From: Atopsyche davidsoni
Lineage: Eukaryota; Arthropoda; Insecta; Trichoptera; Hydrobiosidae
Reading direction: 5' to 3'
Assembly (NCBI GenBank): GCA_022113835.1
Contig: JAILWY010000023.1
Span: 8,990,001 to 9,054,000 of the forward strand
Length of the DNA: 64,000 nt
In this document: positions 9,851-22,520 of the stretch, piece after piece
Layout: every line of letters starts with the position of its first letter
Position numbering within the stretch: the stretch's first letter is position 1
Notes under the pieces: model-generated
Told to the model about the DNA's origin: nothing
What the model saw: only the letters and a program-made list of their open reading frames with translations
The model's database searches: none
Made by a program: the position numbers and the translations under genes

Positions 9851-12800
9851 ACGCCATAACAGACGATGCCGCATAACGGAGATCGACTTTGATGGACGAT
9901 TCCCACACGAGGCCGCGAGAGTGGCTAATTGCCGACGTTCGCGAAGATCGATAGAAAATATGGGCCGACGGCAGAGTTCTTGATGTATTATGCAATTAGA
10001 CACCTACCTGCGTGGATTCTACGCTCACTTTCTTATCAGTTGCGCATTCGTGTTTATTTCCGTAGCATTAAGTGCGTTTTCGTAAAAAATGATATAAATA
10101 ATATTTTTTTATTCTCATAGAAACATTGTCGAAGCAATGCGTTAATTCAGAACAACGCGGCCTGCACAGCGCACGAAGAGCTCTCCGCTCTGGTAATACA
10201 ATCGCGGAGACCGGTCATGCTGAAAGAGAATCGAGACGCCGCAGAACGGGAAAATTTTGCTGAAACTCATTGAAAACAATTCTTTGAATATGGGGCATTG
10301 TAAGATCGAGCACAGATACAGGAATCGGTGACACACAGAACAAGAACTGTAAATATCTAACAATGCACAGGTTTTTTTCAATCCCTACTTAAATCAATAT
10401 TTTTATTTTCTTTTAGCTATTCTTCAAAATAACGAGACTTTAGGAATCACATAAGAGTAAATAGGTAAATGATATAGCATTATCAACATTGAAATAGTAA
10501 GATAATAGAGAACGGCACACGTAAACAACACGATAGAAACAAAAAGTTGGCAACAGAGAAATGGAATGAGTGATGTAATGCGTGTCAGCCGCCGCCGAGG
10601 ACGCCTACTCCTCCGGGGCCGAGTGACGTCACCGCGCCGAAGCCATCTCCTTCCGAAACAGCACTGCAATTGTTACAACGAAATTCCTCAGCCGTGATAA
10701 TACAGCGAAATTAAAATAATAAGACATCGCTACAAAAAAAACAATAATATTTACATTGTTGACGAACACATCGTGAGTAATCCGGTTAGCGGAACCGAGC
10801 ACAAAATACTGGATCGAGTGAAATCCAAGAATTTACAGTTACGCATCGACAATGCCGCAATTGTCGCAAAGGGAGATGAATCAGAGGAGCAGCTGGCGTC
10901 AGCGAAGTCGCGGGGAGCGTGACTCAGGCCGGCCCAGGCAAGTAGGCAAAGGTCAGGGGCCTCGCTGCAGCCGCGCGGGGAAGGACCTCCGAGGGATTAT
11001 GCAAATCGCGCCCGCCCAAGCCCAAAGGCGCCGCGCTCTCTGCTCGTCGACGGGTTACTTCATCGTGACGCCGACGCCCCGCGAATGAGTCATCGGTGAC
11101 ACCTGAATGTTTCCGTCCGTAGGCGCAGTCCCATCGCAGGTTATGCACCGACCGAACCATAAATAGTATCGAATCGGGTTGAGCCTCGCCAGTTTGTAGA
11201 TTCGTTCAATTGTAAGCCGCTAGAAGGGGAGCAAATGCGAGTATCCACAGCGGCCGCCCGGTCGACGCGCGGGGCTCGTTCCGACTGAGATTGCGCAGTG
11301 CTTTTCGCAATCCGTTTACAATTTGTCACGAAGTAAAAGTATGCAGATTTCCCCGCAGCTGTTGCGGTAAAACCCGTCGCGACCGATCTCAATTACCGTA
11401 AGCGCGAAGGCTTCCGATTTACTCAGAGAACATTACGCCGCAGCGGTCGCGCGGCGGAGCCACGTCTCATCGTACTGCGGGGCCAGAGGCGAGTAGGGGA
11501 AGACTTCTAGGATACTTTCCAACGTGACGAAGTCCATTCCGGAATCCGGCCGCAGCGCTGAGTCAGCGGAATTAAAAGAACATCCGCGGTGCCATTCCGC
11601 CCGTCGAGCGCCGATGCACGAATTCGTTCATCTGCCATCTCCGATGTTGCGGTTCTCTCGAATAAACCTGAATGAGGCCGGGGCTCCTCGGCATTATGCA
11701 AAGCGCCCAAAAAAATATCGACCTCTCGATAGTCGGATGTTTTGAAACTATTGGCGAAATCTCGCATCGACGGTGACGGCCATGAAAACTTTCCACTGTT
11801 GACTAAAAAATACGATGTTTACAAACAAGGCGGTCGAGGCACCGCAGCATCTGCCGAGAGGACCGCCACGCCTGAGAGTCAGTGCACACCTTTTGCTCGA
11901 GGATATACACAAAGCACAATTACAACACAAATTAATCCAATATTTCAAATGATGATATTCATTTTAATCAATTAAAGGTTAAAGTCACAAAAACATAATC
12001 AAAAGTTCACGGAATGAAATGAGTATATTACATAATATACATATGGAAATAAGTGTTTATTTATAGTCAGAGAACTGTTTCAACGCAACCGACATTACGC
12101 AATGAAGTAACAGATCAAAAAATGGCTTTCATCGATCTAAAGGTCCAGGGGAAGGAAACTACCCAATACAAGTCACCTAGTGGTTTTGAAATAAATGAAA
12201 CTGTGGGCCGTCAATCTCACGCGAATGAAAATACGCCGCGCGCTCGGCGTAAGGTCATCTTAACAAAACAACAACACGCCGAAAGGGGTCAGGTGCGCCA
12301 CCGGAGCTGAAGCGCTGAAGCGTCGCAGCCTCCGCGGGTCCTCGGGCTCGGGCTCGGGCTATTCAATCAATATATACCGAATGCCAGGACGATCGTCGCT
12401 CTCGTGTAGGAGTACGTTGCAGCTCCGGCCCGCGCCGAGCTGCTCGGGGAACGACACGCGCGAGCTGCCGAGCGACACGAGTTGTTTGCGAGTTTTCTTG
12501 CAGACGAACACACGTCGGGACTTTGCTCTGCCGTAATGCGAACAAACAGAAGTTGCAATGTCACAAGTCCGAACCGATAAACAAAATAATTATATCTACT
12601 CGACCCGTTCGAAATACCTAGAACACGTTTTACCGACGCTCTGAAAGTTTTGCCTTCGGATGCCAATGAGGGTGAAAAAAAAATCTAAATTAAATAAGAC
12701 AGTGATGAAAAAGAGAAACTCGCGCGAAAGGAGCTGAGAACCAAATATGCATGTGAAATTGTTGACTTTTCAATGTTTGATTAATCTGCCAAGAATAACT

Positions 12801-13136
12801 ATAAATATAAAGCCGAACAAATAAAATATCGACAACTGGTGCCGTTTGCTACGGAACGGACTGTGAAATGAAAGATACAAAGGCGCGACCAAACGGAGAA
12901 CTATTTATAGAAAATGCAATCTGCGAAATGAAGACACGACGGGCGACAGAGACGCTCGTACAATAACAACCCGTTGCTTTATTTTATAAGTGTTCCGCCG
13001 AGCCGAGAAATCGGTCGAGGGAAGCCCCGCTCATCACGAGGACAACCCGGAGGTAATGCGAAAACAAGCACCAATCGATAGCAGCGGCGAGGAGTCGAGT
13101 GCGGAGCCACGCGGGCGGCGACGGACGGTCCCCGGC

Positions 13137-13215
13137 CAGGTCCCGGACCCGGTCCCGGCCAGGTCCCCGACCAGGTCCCCGACCAGGTCCCCGACCAGGT
13201 CCCCGACCAGGCCAG
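13137..13215. repeat. 12-bp GC minisatellite
   Basis: About six copies of a unit close to AGGTCCCCGACC. The last four copies are near identical and the first two are diverged. Open frames over it on both strands (Gly-Thr-Trp or Pro-Thr-Arg repeats) are products of the repeat and not genes. Confidence 0.9.
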
Positions 13216-14069
13216 CGGGCTCGCTCGCGACTCGAAGTGCGCTGCCAATCTTCACATTTCCTCCAGAATCAAAACACAAAACTATTCGAAATCGCTCATT
13301 TGAAAACTACTGGCTCGCGCGGCAGAGATAAATCGTGACCTTTCAAATTATTATCATTCTTTACTTAACGGGTATAACACATTATTTTAATAGAAATTGG
13401 ATCTCGATAAGCACAATCGGCTGGAAAATTTATACGCGCCGAGAGTTCAACAATGATTCACTAAACGATACGCATAGGTACACAAAAATACGCAAAGAAT
13501 ATCGATGGACAAGGAAAAACGACAATTGTACAATAAAGTTGCAAAAATAAATACAGCCCGATCGTAATGGAGAAGTGTTCGGTGATAAATACGGTTCACC
13601 GTAAACGTACCGAGGAACACTTTAAAAATCCGAGAGGCCCCCAACGGCACTGCGGAATTTCCTCACCGATAACTGTACCGGAGATTACTTCACCAGCGGC
13701 GAGGAGCCAGTCCGACTTCCGACGCGCTGTGGGAACCGGGAGCGGGAGCGGGCCCGGCCGGAGAAAGTATTCCGGCCATATCGGACGCTGGCTTTGGTCA
13801 TAATTGAATTTTTATTACAAAACGAGATACGATTCGCCACAGCGGGGACGCTCAATCGATAGAAAGGAGTCGGCCAGACTCGACAGAACCAAAACAAAAT
13901 CAAACTTGAGCTCGAAACTATCCCGCCCGCGTTCATTGGAGCGGACCACTTCGCGCTGGCACGGCATGGCACTCGATTACGCATGTCGTAGTATCTGCCC
14001 TATCAACGAAAGGGGAGGTATTCGCGATAAGTTCTGGTGTGAAATATGACAATGGAGGTGTTCCGCCGC

Positions 14070-14104
14070 GATGGCGAGATGGCGAGATGGCGAGATGGCG
14101 AGCG
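14070..14104. repeat. 9-bp minisatellite, four units
   Basis: Four copies of ATGGCGAG(A) in tandem within a CpG-rich patch of the first Pdk1 intron. Confidence 0.85.
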
Positions 14105-14543
14105 GGCGGAGCGGCCGTCCCGTTAGCCGCGCGAGGAATGCGGGCGGCGCGGCCTCCTCTCCGAGGAATGCGGCCGAGGCGGGGAGCGACGGGCGGCGGC
14201 GCGACTTGCACCACTCGTAAATAAACTGCCGAATAGATGACGCATTTGTTTACAAACTTCAAATATTTTCACAACATCCGTTATCATTGTGAAATTGAGA
14301 ACTATAAAATTTATTTACTCTCAATGGAGTTCACAATAAAAAATGTTATTTTTTCAATAAATCTATAAAAAAAATTACAAATAATGGCAAAAACTCTAAA
14401 CGGTGAAACTCCCGGTAGCAAAAATATAACCGATTTTGAGCCGTCGACGGCGAGCGGCGGACGAGTGGACGCGGCCGCGCTGCCGTTCTGCCGGCCCGTC
14501 CGCTCGGATCCGGACGGTCGAGCGCCGAGCGGCGATCGCTCAC

Positions 14544-14678
14544 CTTGGGTTTCTGCGGCACGGGCTTGACGTGCTTGCTCGTGTTGACTCCCAGGATCCT
14601 GAGGATCCTGTTCGCGGCCTCCAGAAGCGTGTCGGCGCCTCGGGACCTCCTCTTCGTCCTCACGGCCAGAGAACTCAT
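14544..14678 (-). CDS. Pdk1: Pdk1 first coding exon (probable)
   Basis: Minus strand, 45 codons from ATG at 14678-14676 (MSSLAVRTKRRSRG at the start, HVKPVPQKPK at the end). It closes with the donor CCCAAG|GTGAGC in phase 0. The next acceptors downstream on this strand, at 2146 and 175, are also phase 0, so the frame continues into the kinase exon. The peptide is basic and Pro/Lys-rich at its end, in keeping with the unstructured N-terminal extension of PDK1; I do not recognise it by itself. The exon lies in a CpG-rich region with arthropod-type initiator motifs upstream, as expected for a promoter-proximal exon. The start is chosen because it is the only in-frame ATG. The reading frame is open further upstream but without another ATG. 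The alternative is that this is the first exon of a different minus-strand gene. Confidence 0.65.
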
Positions 14679-14707
14679 CGGGAACTTCGGGCCGCCGGCG
14701 CGGGCAT
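14675..14707 (-). promoter_or_regulatory. Upstream ORF overlapping the Pdk1 start codon
   Basis: An ATG at 14707-14705 opens a 10-codon ORF (MPAPAARSSR). Its TGA stop uses the last two bases of the main ATG plus the next base (the arrangement is ATGA). Both start codons have weak -3 positions (C). This layout is known in other genes to permit leaky scanning or termination-reinitiation, and it suggests translational control of the Pdk1 isoform. Function is inference. Confidence 0.5.
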
Positions 14708-15110
14708 TCGCGACAGACGCCGTCGGGAAGCGGGCCGAAGAACGCAAACGACCGCGGGCAGGAGCGACGGTGTTTACAAACGAGATTCGAAAGTTCCGCG
14801 GAGAATTCCGCAATCGAAACTGACGGAAACGGACGATTCGATTCACTGAGCACGAAAACCGGACGACGATCGAATCACAGAATGTCTCTTCAGAACTGAA
14901 CTTGGGAAATATTTCACTCCGAAAACTACAAGTGTCGCAAAGATCGCTCGGCCGGAGCACTGGGGAGCGCGACCGCGTCTGACTCGCGGGGCGGTTGAGC
15001 GCGGACTGAGCCGGGCGGGGAGCGACGGCGCCGACTTCAGTCTCGTAGCGTTTACAACTCCGAACGTACCGTAAGCGCAAGTGCAATTATTTATGTATGC
15101 GTCCGTGTGA
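14679..15110 (-). promoter_or_regulatory. Pdk1 5'UTR and core promoter region
   Basis: CpG-rich DNA immediately upstream of the first coding exon. On the minus strand several TCAGT initiator-type motifs occur; the clearest is GCTCAGTGAATCG with the A at 14847. Others lie near 14900 and 15005. No TATA box sits at the expected distance, which fits a dispersed housekeeping-type promoter. The exact start site cannot be fixed by eye. Confidence 0.45.
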
Positions 15111-17030
15111 GCGTGTACGTAACGGGCGCGGCCGTGTTGGTGCGGGGCTGGGAGGAGGGGGGGGGGAGGGGCGCGCCTGTATGTGTGCGTGCGCGCGGCG
15201 GCGTGCGGGTGCGGCGTGCGGCGTGCGGCGTGCGGCGCAGTGCCGGCTCGGAGCGTTTGTTATTGTACCTCTGGAGATGCGTCTGTGCACTTCGCCTCGC
15301 GCACTCCGGTCGGTGGGTTCGAGCACCGCCCTTCTCCGAACTAGAGTCCGAAAAGAATGCGCGGAGAATACTCCGAGCGTAGGTTCCGACTGGTGCTAAT
15401 TAATTAGAAACAAAATAAAGTTGTCCCGAGTCGCGGAACGCCCTTGCGGAGTGTTGAGTGCGGAGAGCGGCGCGCGTGGATCCCGCTCGGCGGTCAGAAT
15501 GCGACTGCCTGCGCGGCAGGGGCGGGGGCGGGCGGAGCGGGGGTGAAGGCCTCAATGGGCGGCCAACAACCCGGGCACGTGGCGCTCCCCGCTGCACGGG
15601 ATGGATGCGTCCGTGCGCTTGCCGAGTACTCGCGACCGTGCCGTGCCCGTGCCCGTGCCCGTGCCCGCTCTCGAGCCGCGCCCGAGAGAAACACGCGGCG
15701 TTCTCGATTGTTTTCATCTGAAATTGTAAACAATCCGGTAACTAGTATTTCGATACCTCGCAGACTTATCGAATTGTGAATTTACACCGGGAGACCGTCG
15801 GCAAGTCGAGCGAGCCGAAGTGGGATGATTTGCATGATGCGGAACGTTGAACTCCTGCGAATCGACCGCATCGAAATTTGCGATCGCGCATCGATCTCCT
15901 CGCCGACTGCGCGTTCCTCGGGCGCCGAGCGCAGTGTACTTCCTGCAATCGGGTTATCGTCCGGCGCGCACTTTACAAACGCCCGAGAAATAACGAGCAC
16001 GAGAACGTGTAGCAAATACCGTAAAAATAAATAAACGATTTGCAATATTTGCAGACCGGACGATAGCGCGCTTCGATCGGCACTTTAGCTGCCATAAAAA
16101 TATAAATAAGCTGATTAGCGTTTTATCGGTCGAGTTAATGACAAAGTCGAAGAAACCGACCCGCGGTGACAGTATAATGAGACATGTGGCATTACCGCCG
16201 GCACCGCGCCGTGCCCCCGTCCACCGTCCACCGTCCACCGTCCACCGTCCACCGTCCACCGTCCACCGTCCCCTGTCCACCGGATGCTGTGCGAGGGCCC
16301 ACCTGACCCGTGCGCGCCCGTTGACCGGAGTGACCGCGGACCGCGGAGCCCGTGCCTCGCATCCCCCCGCCAAAACGACGAGGGTGGCCACTTCTGATTC
16401 AAATCTATTCACTGCGAATGAAAAGGGTATCCGAAAAGAGCTTGACCTTCGCGTCTAGACGGGCATCACAATGAGCGCCCGTATTCGTAATTTGAGGTTC
16501 GCCCGACGATGACGCACGCCCTTCGTAGCGAGCGACTCCGCCGCAGTTACTCCGGATAATAACATAAATTCAGTTCTTTCCTCGAAAACGCTAAAATGGA
16601 AAAGCGCTCGTTGCATTCCTCGTCGCGACCGCGATACATAATATTTCTCACTTCCATAAATTAGGTATACGATGTGTACATTAATTACCCTCCTGAGTAA
16701 GTATGCCCGCCGGAGGAGGCTCTCCTTTCCCGCTAAATAACGTTCCCGCCAAAACGCGTTCCCGCCAAAATCGATCCACCCGTCTGGGGATGGTACAGTC
16801 GGCCCGACGCCGGGAGCGCGGGAGTAAAGGCGTACAGTCGGAGCGAGGGACGCCCCCCGCGCCTGCACCGCCTCCCCCGAGGAATGCCGCATGGGAATAG
16901 GTATATGCGAACCATTTACGGCGAAATAGTCCAAGAACCGCGGTTTTCAAATTTGTATGCGCTTCGGGGAGCGATAGAGTAACACACCTTTGCTGTCCGG
17001 CAACCGTACGAGCCCCTTTTCGCAAAGGGG
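15111..17030. other. CpG-rich upstream region with several short tandem repeats
   Basis: Very GC- and CpG-rich DNA upstream of the Pdk1 promoter. It contains a G/purine run at 15146-15170, GCGGCGTGCG-type repeats at 15200-15237, GTGCCC repeats at 15638-15667 and a CCGTCCA array annotated separately. Open frames of 80-150 codons occur on both strands, but they overlap each other, lack splice sites and follow the repeats, so none is called. It may include a bidirectional promoter. Confidence 0.4.
16216..16281. repeat. 7-bp CCGTCCA minisatellite
   Basis: About nine tandem copies of CCGTCCA. The first seven or so are identical and the last two are altered (CCTGTCCA). Because the unit is 7 bp, all three frames stay open across it; this explains the long Pro/His/Arg and Trp/Thr/Gly open frames on the two strands. 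Confidence 0.95.
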
Positions 17031-20000
17031 GTGGGACTTTGCAATTAGATAGTTTTTTGATTTGTTTGATACATTCAAATCGATTTATCGTTTGGCCGAA
17101 AGTAACCTCTCAATTAGTTTATTCCGTGCACCGTCAAGGGTCAGTACTACCGAGAATTTAATCGATTCGACAATGGTATGACCTACGGTGCGCCAGACGG
17201 ACAAACGTGCATTTTAAAATAAAATTAAGCAAACGTTAACAACTATACACGAAGTTCAAATAAATTGTTATGGAAACATGACCTAATGAAGAATCAAAGC
17301 AGTCTGTAAAGCCCGCGTGGAGAGCGACTAGTCTATATTTATTCACTCGATTACACCACTAAAATCGTGTATTCGCAGTGGCGATGAAAAGCGTGAATAA
17401 ATTAATAGCTTCTCTGTGCCATTATTTATTAATTACAAACAGATAATTTATCGTAACTCCAAAACCAAGGGTTGGCCATAAGAGAGGTGGAAGCGGGGGG
17501 GAAGGGTGAGATGTCTGGCAAATGTTAAGAAAAAATCATTTCATTAAAATAATATATTATTTACGTGCTATGGATCAAAACAACAAACTCACTTTTGGTT
17601 TTAATTATCGTGACATTTTTTTAAAATTTGTCCAATATTGAATTGAATCGTAACAAAGCGAGAAATGAACTCATTCCAAACGTATCGCTCTGAACTATGA
17701 ATACATTTTGCATCCTGTTCGGGGATTATATTATTTACAATTGAAATTATGATGCGAGGTCCGCACTCGAGCGAGCTGGCTCGGGCGCGGTGCGCGCGCA
17801 CGGGCGGCGCGGAAGGAGCCCGGAGGATCGATTTGGCGGAAACACGTGCGGCATACACAAATATCGCCACTAAATAATGCACATAAAAGGTAAGGCCGAC
17901 GGATCCTTGTTCCGAGGTGTAATGGCTATCCGATATTTTTTTATTACAATCCCGGAAGATGCCATTTTGAAATTCAATTCATCGTCAGCGCGAGTAACAC
18001 GCGTAATGGCGGCAATCAAACTTGTTTTATTGCAGTACCGGGCCGGAGGATTAAATGAGACAAAGTGGAATTAAAATGTAATCGTAATGGTTTTATGCTG
18101 AGTACCGTGTTTGTTGCATTGGGAAATTAATGCAACATTAAAAACATAACAGAAAACTTTTAAAATGCATATTTAATTTAGAAAAATAAATATTAAGGTG
18201 TAAAAAATCGGAAAAATATGTATTGTCCCTGATAAACAATTAAAAGATATTAATAAAATTCCATAAAAAAATTTCGAAATAGTCCAAAAAGCTCACGGAA
18301 TAATTATAAAATTGACTAATCAACGCATATGAATACAATATTTTTAAATATTTTATTTAATTAAAGATTACTTTTTGTTTCTATTTTATTTATGTGAATG
18401 TACCTACAAGTAAGATAAAAGGGGCCTTCAAATTTTAAAGGCGATAAAATCGTCGAGAAGTTAACAACCCTCGGGATAGTCGACCCGGAATCTATCTAGA
18501 AGTAGAGGGCAGAGAAAAAACGAACTTATTTCACCGAAAACCATGAAAATTAGAATGTGAACCTCCGAATTAAAATTAATAAGAATTCTCAAAGATCATT
18601 AAAATACTAGTATTCGATTCACACACCAAGCGAGTAAAAAGCTCCTTGAAAATATGTTTTATTGCATGCTTAAGTATCAACTAATTAATATGTTAATAAT
18701 TACCGGTAAATAAAATGATCAATTTATATATTGAAATAGTGACTAGCTGACGTAAAATTACAATCAAGCCGTGTTCGTGAACTCGGGCCGGAGCCCGCGC
18801 CGGCAGCACGTGGTCGCCACGTTTCTGAGTTCGGGGGACGTGCGAAGAAATTCGGTTTGCGGCGGAAATTTCCCTCTGGAAAAAACTCATTTATTTCGGC
18901 TACCACCAGCTCAACCAAGATCCGAGAAGATTTGGAACCTAACCACAAAATACTCGTAAAATTGAATAACATTTTGGCTAACTTATAAAAAATATACGAA
19001 AAAAGATTTGGAACTAAAAAATCCAGATTTAACTTTTAAATATTTCAAAAAGTTAAACCCTGAAAATTAGTTTTTTTGTTAAATAATGCAAAGAATTTCT
19101 AAAATCACTACACCTCAAAAAACAATTTTTTTAGGTACGAAATATATGTTGTTAATGCATCGTCAAACATAATTCTTACGCACCACATCAAATTAAATAT
19201 ATATATTTATATAATAAATAATAATAAACTTATAAACGTTATAGGTACCTATAAATCTACCTTGGATAATATGATGTATCTAGCAAGCGATAATTCAAAT
19301 AACGGCAGGTATATTTAGGATGCCTTCTCGTGTTTCCGGATCCGTTTGCTTCAATAAAATGATTATGGGATTGCGATGATCACCCCCTGCATACCGTAGA
19401 CTGGATGGAGCTGGCGTTGAAAGGAGAGGGCAGGGTGGAATTTGAATAAGGAACTGCCGGGGAGGGCAGGGGCGGGAACGGCGACAGACTCCAGACGGAA
19501 GAGCCCAACGCCAGGACACGCACGACAGGAGGCAGCTTAGCTGTGCACTACTGCTGGCGAGCCACTCTATTGCGATTCATGCTTGCACAAATAAAAGTGA
19601 GGGGCGTGCCTGAAGATTTTATTGCTGATTGATGATTAGAAAAAATAGATGAAAAAAAATGTTTGCATTGATACACGTATTAGACTTCATCGATTAGTTT
19701 ATTTCGTTATAAAAATAAATTATTTAATGCAATAACTTATTCATATAACTGATTTTAAAACAAGACTTGAATGTTTATCGATTATTAAAATTATAAAAAA
19801 GTGTCGGTATCGCAGTAACAAATCATTTAAGAGTGTTTAATCCTAGATCCGAGGATCAAACACTCATGTACAAAAGAGAGCGTCGTGTTGGTATTCAAGT
19901 ATCTTAGGTTGTCGTGGCTGTGAGGTCTATGCCAGCCATGATATCCGCCCTGCTCACGCGGCGGCGCTTGGGGTAGGCGGCGCCAGACGGCCTCATGAGC

Positions 20001-22368
20001 GCTGGGCGGCGCCCGGCAACAAGCCGCCTCGCCATTATGTCATACTAGGAACGGCCGCGATTCTCTTTATTTATGCACGCTTAACATTTCACACCCTCAG
20101 CTTTAAAGCCATAACCTGTCACCCCTTCACCGACTACGAAACGAGTAAAAACACTATTATGGCCTGTTCCAGAATAACCATCTAATCACGCTGCCTAATT
20201 AAAAAAAAACACATGGACAATTTCTATGTAAATCCATCTATTAAATCACATCGCATAAAAGGCACGCGGCGACTCAGACACAAACCCCAAGTAAAAGCAT
20301 ATTCTGCGGATTCCGTTTTCATAGAATCTGCGTGGGATATGTACGCAGTCGTTCAGCTGTTCGTGCACTAGGTAGATTCGCAAATATTACAATGCATCAC
20401 TATAAATCAAAAATATCGTAAACCTGGCGGGGGAGTCGTCGACGCAAAAAAACTATTGACAAAATCGCTCCAGTTCTTGCGCTCGCAATTGTCTCATTGT
20501 AGTCGTGCAGTCTCAGGTAGAAAAGTCCCTTGCGACTTGTTTAGAAGCACACATCGGCGCACGAATAATAATCGTATCTCAAAATTGAAATCTGCGATCG
20601 TTTGTTTACGACGCAGTAATGTATTTCAGACTAGTAGCTCAAAAACGCACCCACGGTGTAAACAATGATGAATCTCCCAGAGTTATCGAACTTCTAATAT
20701 AATTCTGTTTTATTCTCCGTCGTCGGTTATGAGTTTGTTGAACTGCATTTGCTCAGAGCCATTACGCTGCCAAACGAGGACTCGGCCCGCGCCGGCGGCA
20801 TGCGAGGGGACGGTCAACAGTGACGCGGCGGGGAATAAATACGTAATGCGCTTCTTTACGGCTCGGGGGCGCGCCGCGGGACACGCGTCTCGTCTGGAGA
20901 TTTAAATGTTGGAAAAATCTTAACTACTGCATAAAACGAAACATATTTGTATTGAAGGGGGGAGGGGGGTTAATGTGAGCTTTGTGTTAAAATTAAAATG
21001 ATTTTATGCATTAGAGAGTACACCTTAAACCGAGTGAATATCCGCAGAGCCAATCAACCGGAGGAGCGCTGTTAAGGAATGCAAATAAGTAAATCGCCGT
21101 AGACGGCAGGAAGCGCCGGCAGACGACGTCCGCGGCTTCTCGTCGCGACTCGGCGCTTCCCTCCGGCCGGGCTGCTCAGAATGCGAGGGGTCACCGCAGA
21201 CTCGGGGCCGTCAATGAGGTAATAGCAGGACAGACACCGCAGGGTCCTGGCGGGCAATTAAGGTGGTGCAGTGACTTGTGGCGATTAGCCATTGTTCCGC
21301 AGTGCTCCCACAGAATTACTATACACTTTGTTACGGACCACCGGGACGACACGGTGATTCATTTTACGGACGTAGAAAGTTTACGATTGTAACGCCTTAT
21401 TCGTTGTAAAGGTTTATCAATCGAGCTGCATCCACTTATTCAATTGCACGGGAATATGACTAATAATAATACAGTCTTCGAGAAGAATACAGTTTAATTA
21501 ATTAAAAGATATTTGGAAAGATCCAAACATAGTTTCATAACTATCGGCATCGTCACAAAAGAGACCGTAAAATGAATTTGTTTGTAAAATAAACACGAAA
21601 GAAAAGAAAACCATTAAAACCCTAAAACACATAATTGTTGTCTTAATGATGTTAGGATTCTTAATAGTAGAAATAAAGCACAATCTCATCTCTCGGGTAG
21701 TGCGCCGCGAGGTTTGTTTAGTAATATATACCGTGTCATGAAATAAAAGTGCATGCAGTAAAAATGACAGGAAGCTCTCCCGACTCGGGCAGAATGAAGT
21801 ATGCGAGCGCAGAGTCGCGCGGCCCGGGAAGGGCTCACTTGGTATGCGGCGAGGCAAGCCAGCGGAGACAATCGAAACATCGCAGCACGTGATGAAGCAA
21901 TTTGTCAGGGGGGCATTATTGGCGTTCGTTAGTTACCGGCTCAGCACGGCGAGGGGCGGCCGGTGCGCGCTACTTCACCACCGAGGTACTGCATCTACCC
22001 CAGAAATATCGGAAAACCAAAATTAACAGTAGGCACCGAAGAATTCATCGCTGGCCGATGGTCGTACTATCACGAGCACAGAAATGCCCAGGCTACCCTA
22101 AAAGAAGTATTATTTGTTTACAATTTGATTGACAATGTAGATAAATAATAACTGATCATTGAAATAATAACAAACAGACCTGCCTAAAATCAGAGCCACG
22201 GCGTGCCACTACAATCAGCTATGTGAAATCGGTGTTGCCAAAAGAGATATACGATCAACAATAAATACAATTTATACCACAAAATAAAACTTGAAATTGG
22301 TTTTTAAAATAGACATCACTTTATAAAAATATATAAATAGCAACGGGATAAGAATAAACGATAAAATA
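17031..22368. other. AT-rich intergenic DNA with small GC islands
   Basis: No gene supported. Mostly A+T-rich with short CpG-rich patches at 17750-17850, 18780-18860, 19925-20040, 20770-20880 and 21100-21240. A GTGAGC donor on the minus strand at 21838 follows an ATG with 14 codons (MFRLSPLACLAAYQ, phase 0), but no promoter or acceptor supports it. The patch around 20750-20890 has the mixed-composition look of a regulatory element; this is impression only. Confidence 0.4.
19831..19865. repeat. Short hairpin
   Basis: A 14-bp stem (GAGTGTTTAATCCT pairing with AGGATCAAACACTC, one A:C mismatch) around a 7-base loop. It could be a terminator-like or protein-binding palindrome; no function is implied. 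Confidence 0.6.
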
Positions 22369-22520
22369 ATAACAATAAAATAAAACCAAATGGTTTTGGA
22401 GACTACGTTTATTTTGCTTATAGCGAGAGCTCTTTCGCCGAACACGGCATCTTCAAGACTGATTCTATATAGAAAACACGAGTTTATACATAACAAAATC
22501 AACAAAATTACATGAGTCAT
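22272..22520 (-). CDS. Hypothetical small ORF, left arm of the inverted repeat
   Basis: ATG at 22520 opens 82 codons (MTHVILLILLCINSCFLYR at the start). The first part lies in the left arm of the 282-bp inverted repeat and the rest extends past it into very AT-rich flank, adding hydrophobic residues. The N-terminus resembles a signal peptide or membrane anchor, followed by a short polar part (SLEDAVFGERA). The identical N-terminal part is encoded in the right arm on the other strand. No family is recognised. It may be chance in AT-rich DNA, though the mid part has ordinary codon composition. Confidence 0.15.
   Translation of the reverse strand: MTHVILLILLCINSCFLYRISLEDAVFGERALAISKINVVSKTIWFYFIVIILSFILIPLLFIYFYKVMSILKTNFKFYFVV

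Larger units (their letters stand above)
9851..14543 (-). other. Large Pdk1 intron, part 2
   Basis: Continuation of the inferred first intron. CpG-rich patches (10850-11500, 12230-12540, 13000-13250, 13640-14215) alternate with AT-rich DNA. A CAG|GTAGGT donor on the minus strand at about 10003-10012 has no partner exon. Apart from the minisatellites annotated separately I see no supported feature. Confidence 0.45.

Noticed and set aside
14346..15086. 246-codon minus-strand open frame
   Set aside because: Only the 45 codons from ATG 14678 to the donor at 14544 are supported; upstream has no ATG and is taken as 5'UTR/promoter, downstream passes the donor into intron.
16115..16458. Long Trp/Thr/Gly and Pro/His frames
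   Set aside because: Products of the 7-bp CCGTCCA array, which stays open in every frame.
21839..21880. ATG plus 14 codons ending in a GTGAGC donor, phase 0
   Set aside because: No acceptor, no CpG-rich promoter context of note and a weak donor; too short to claim.
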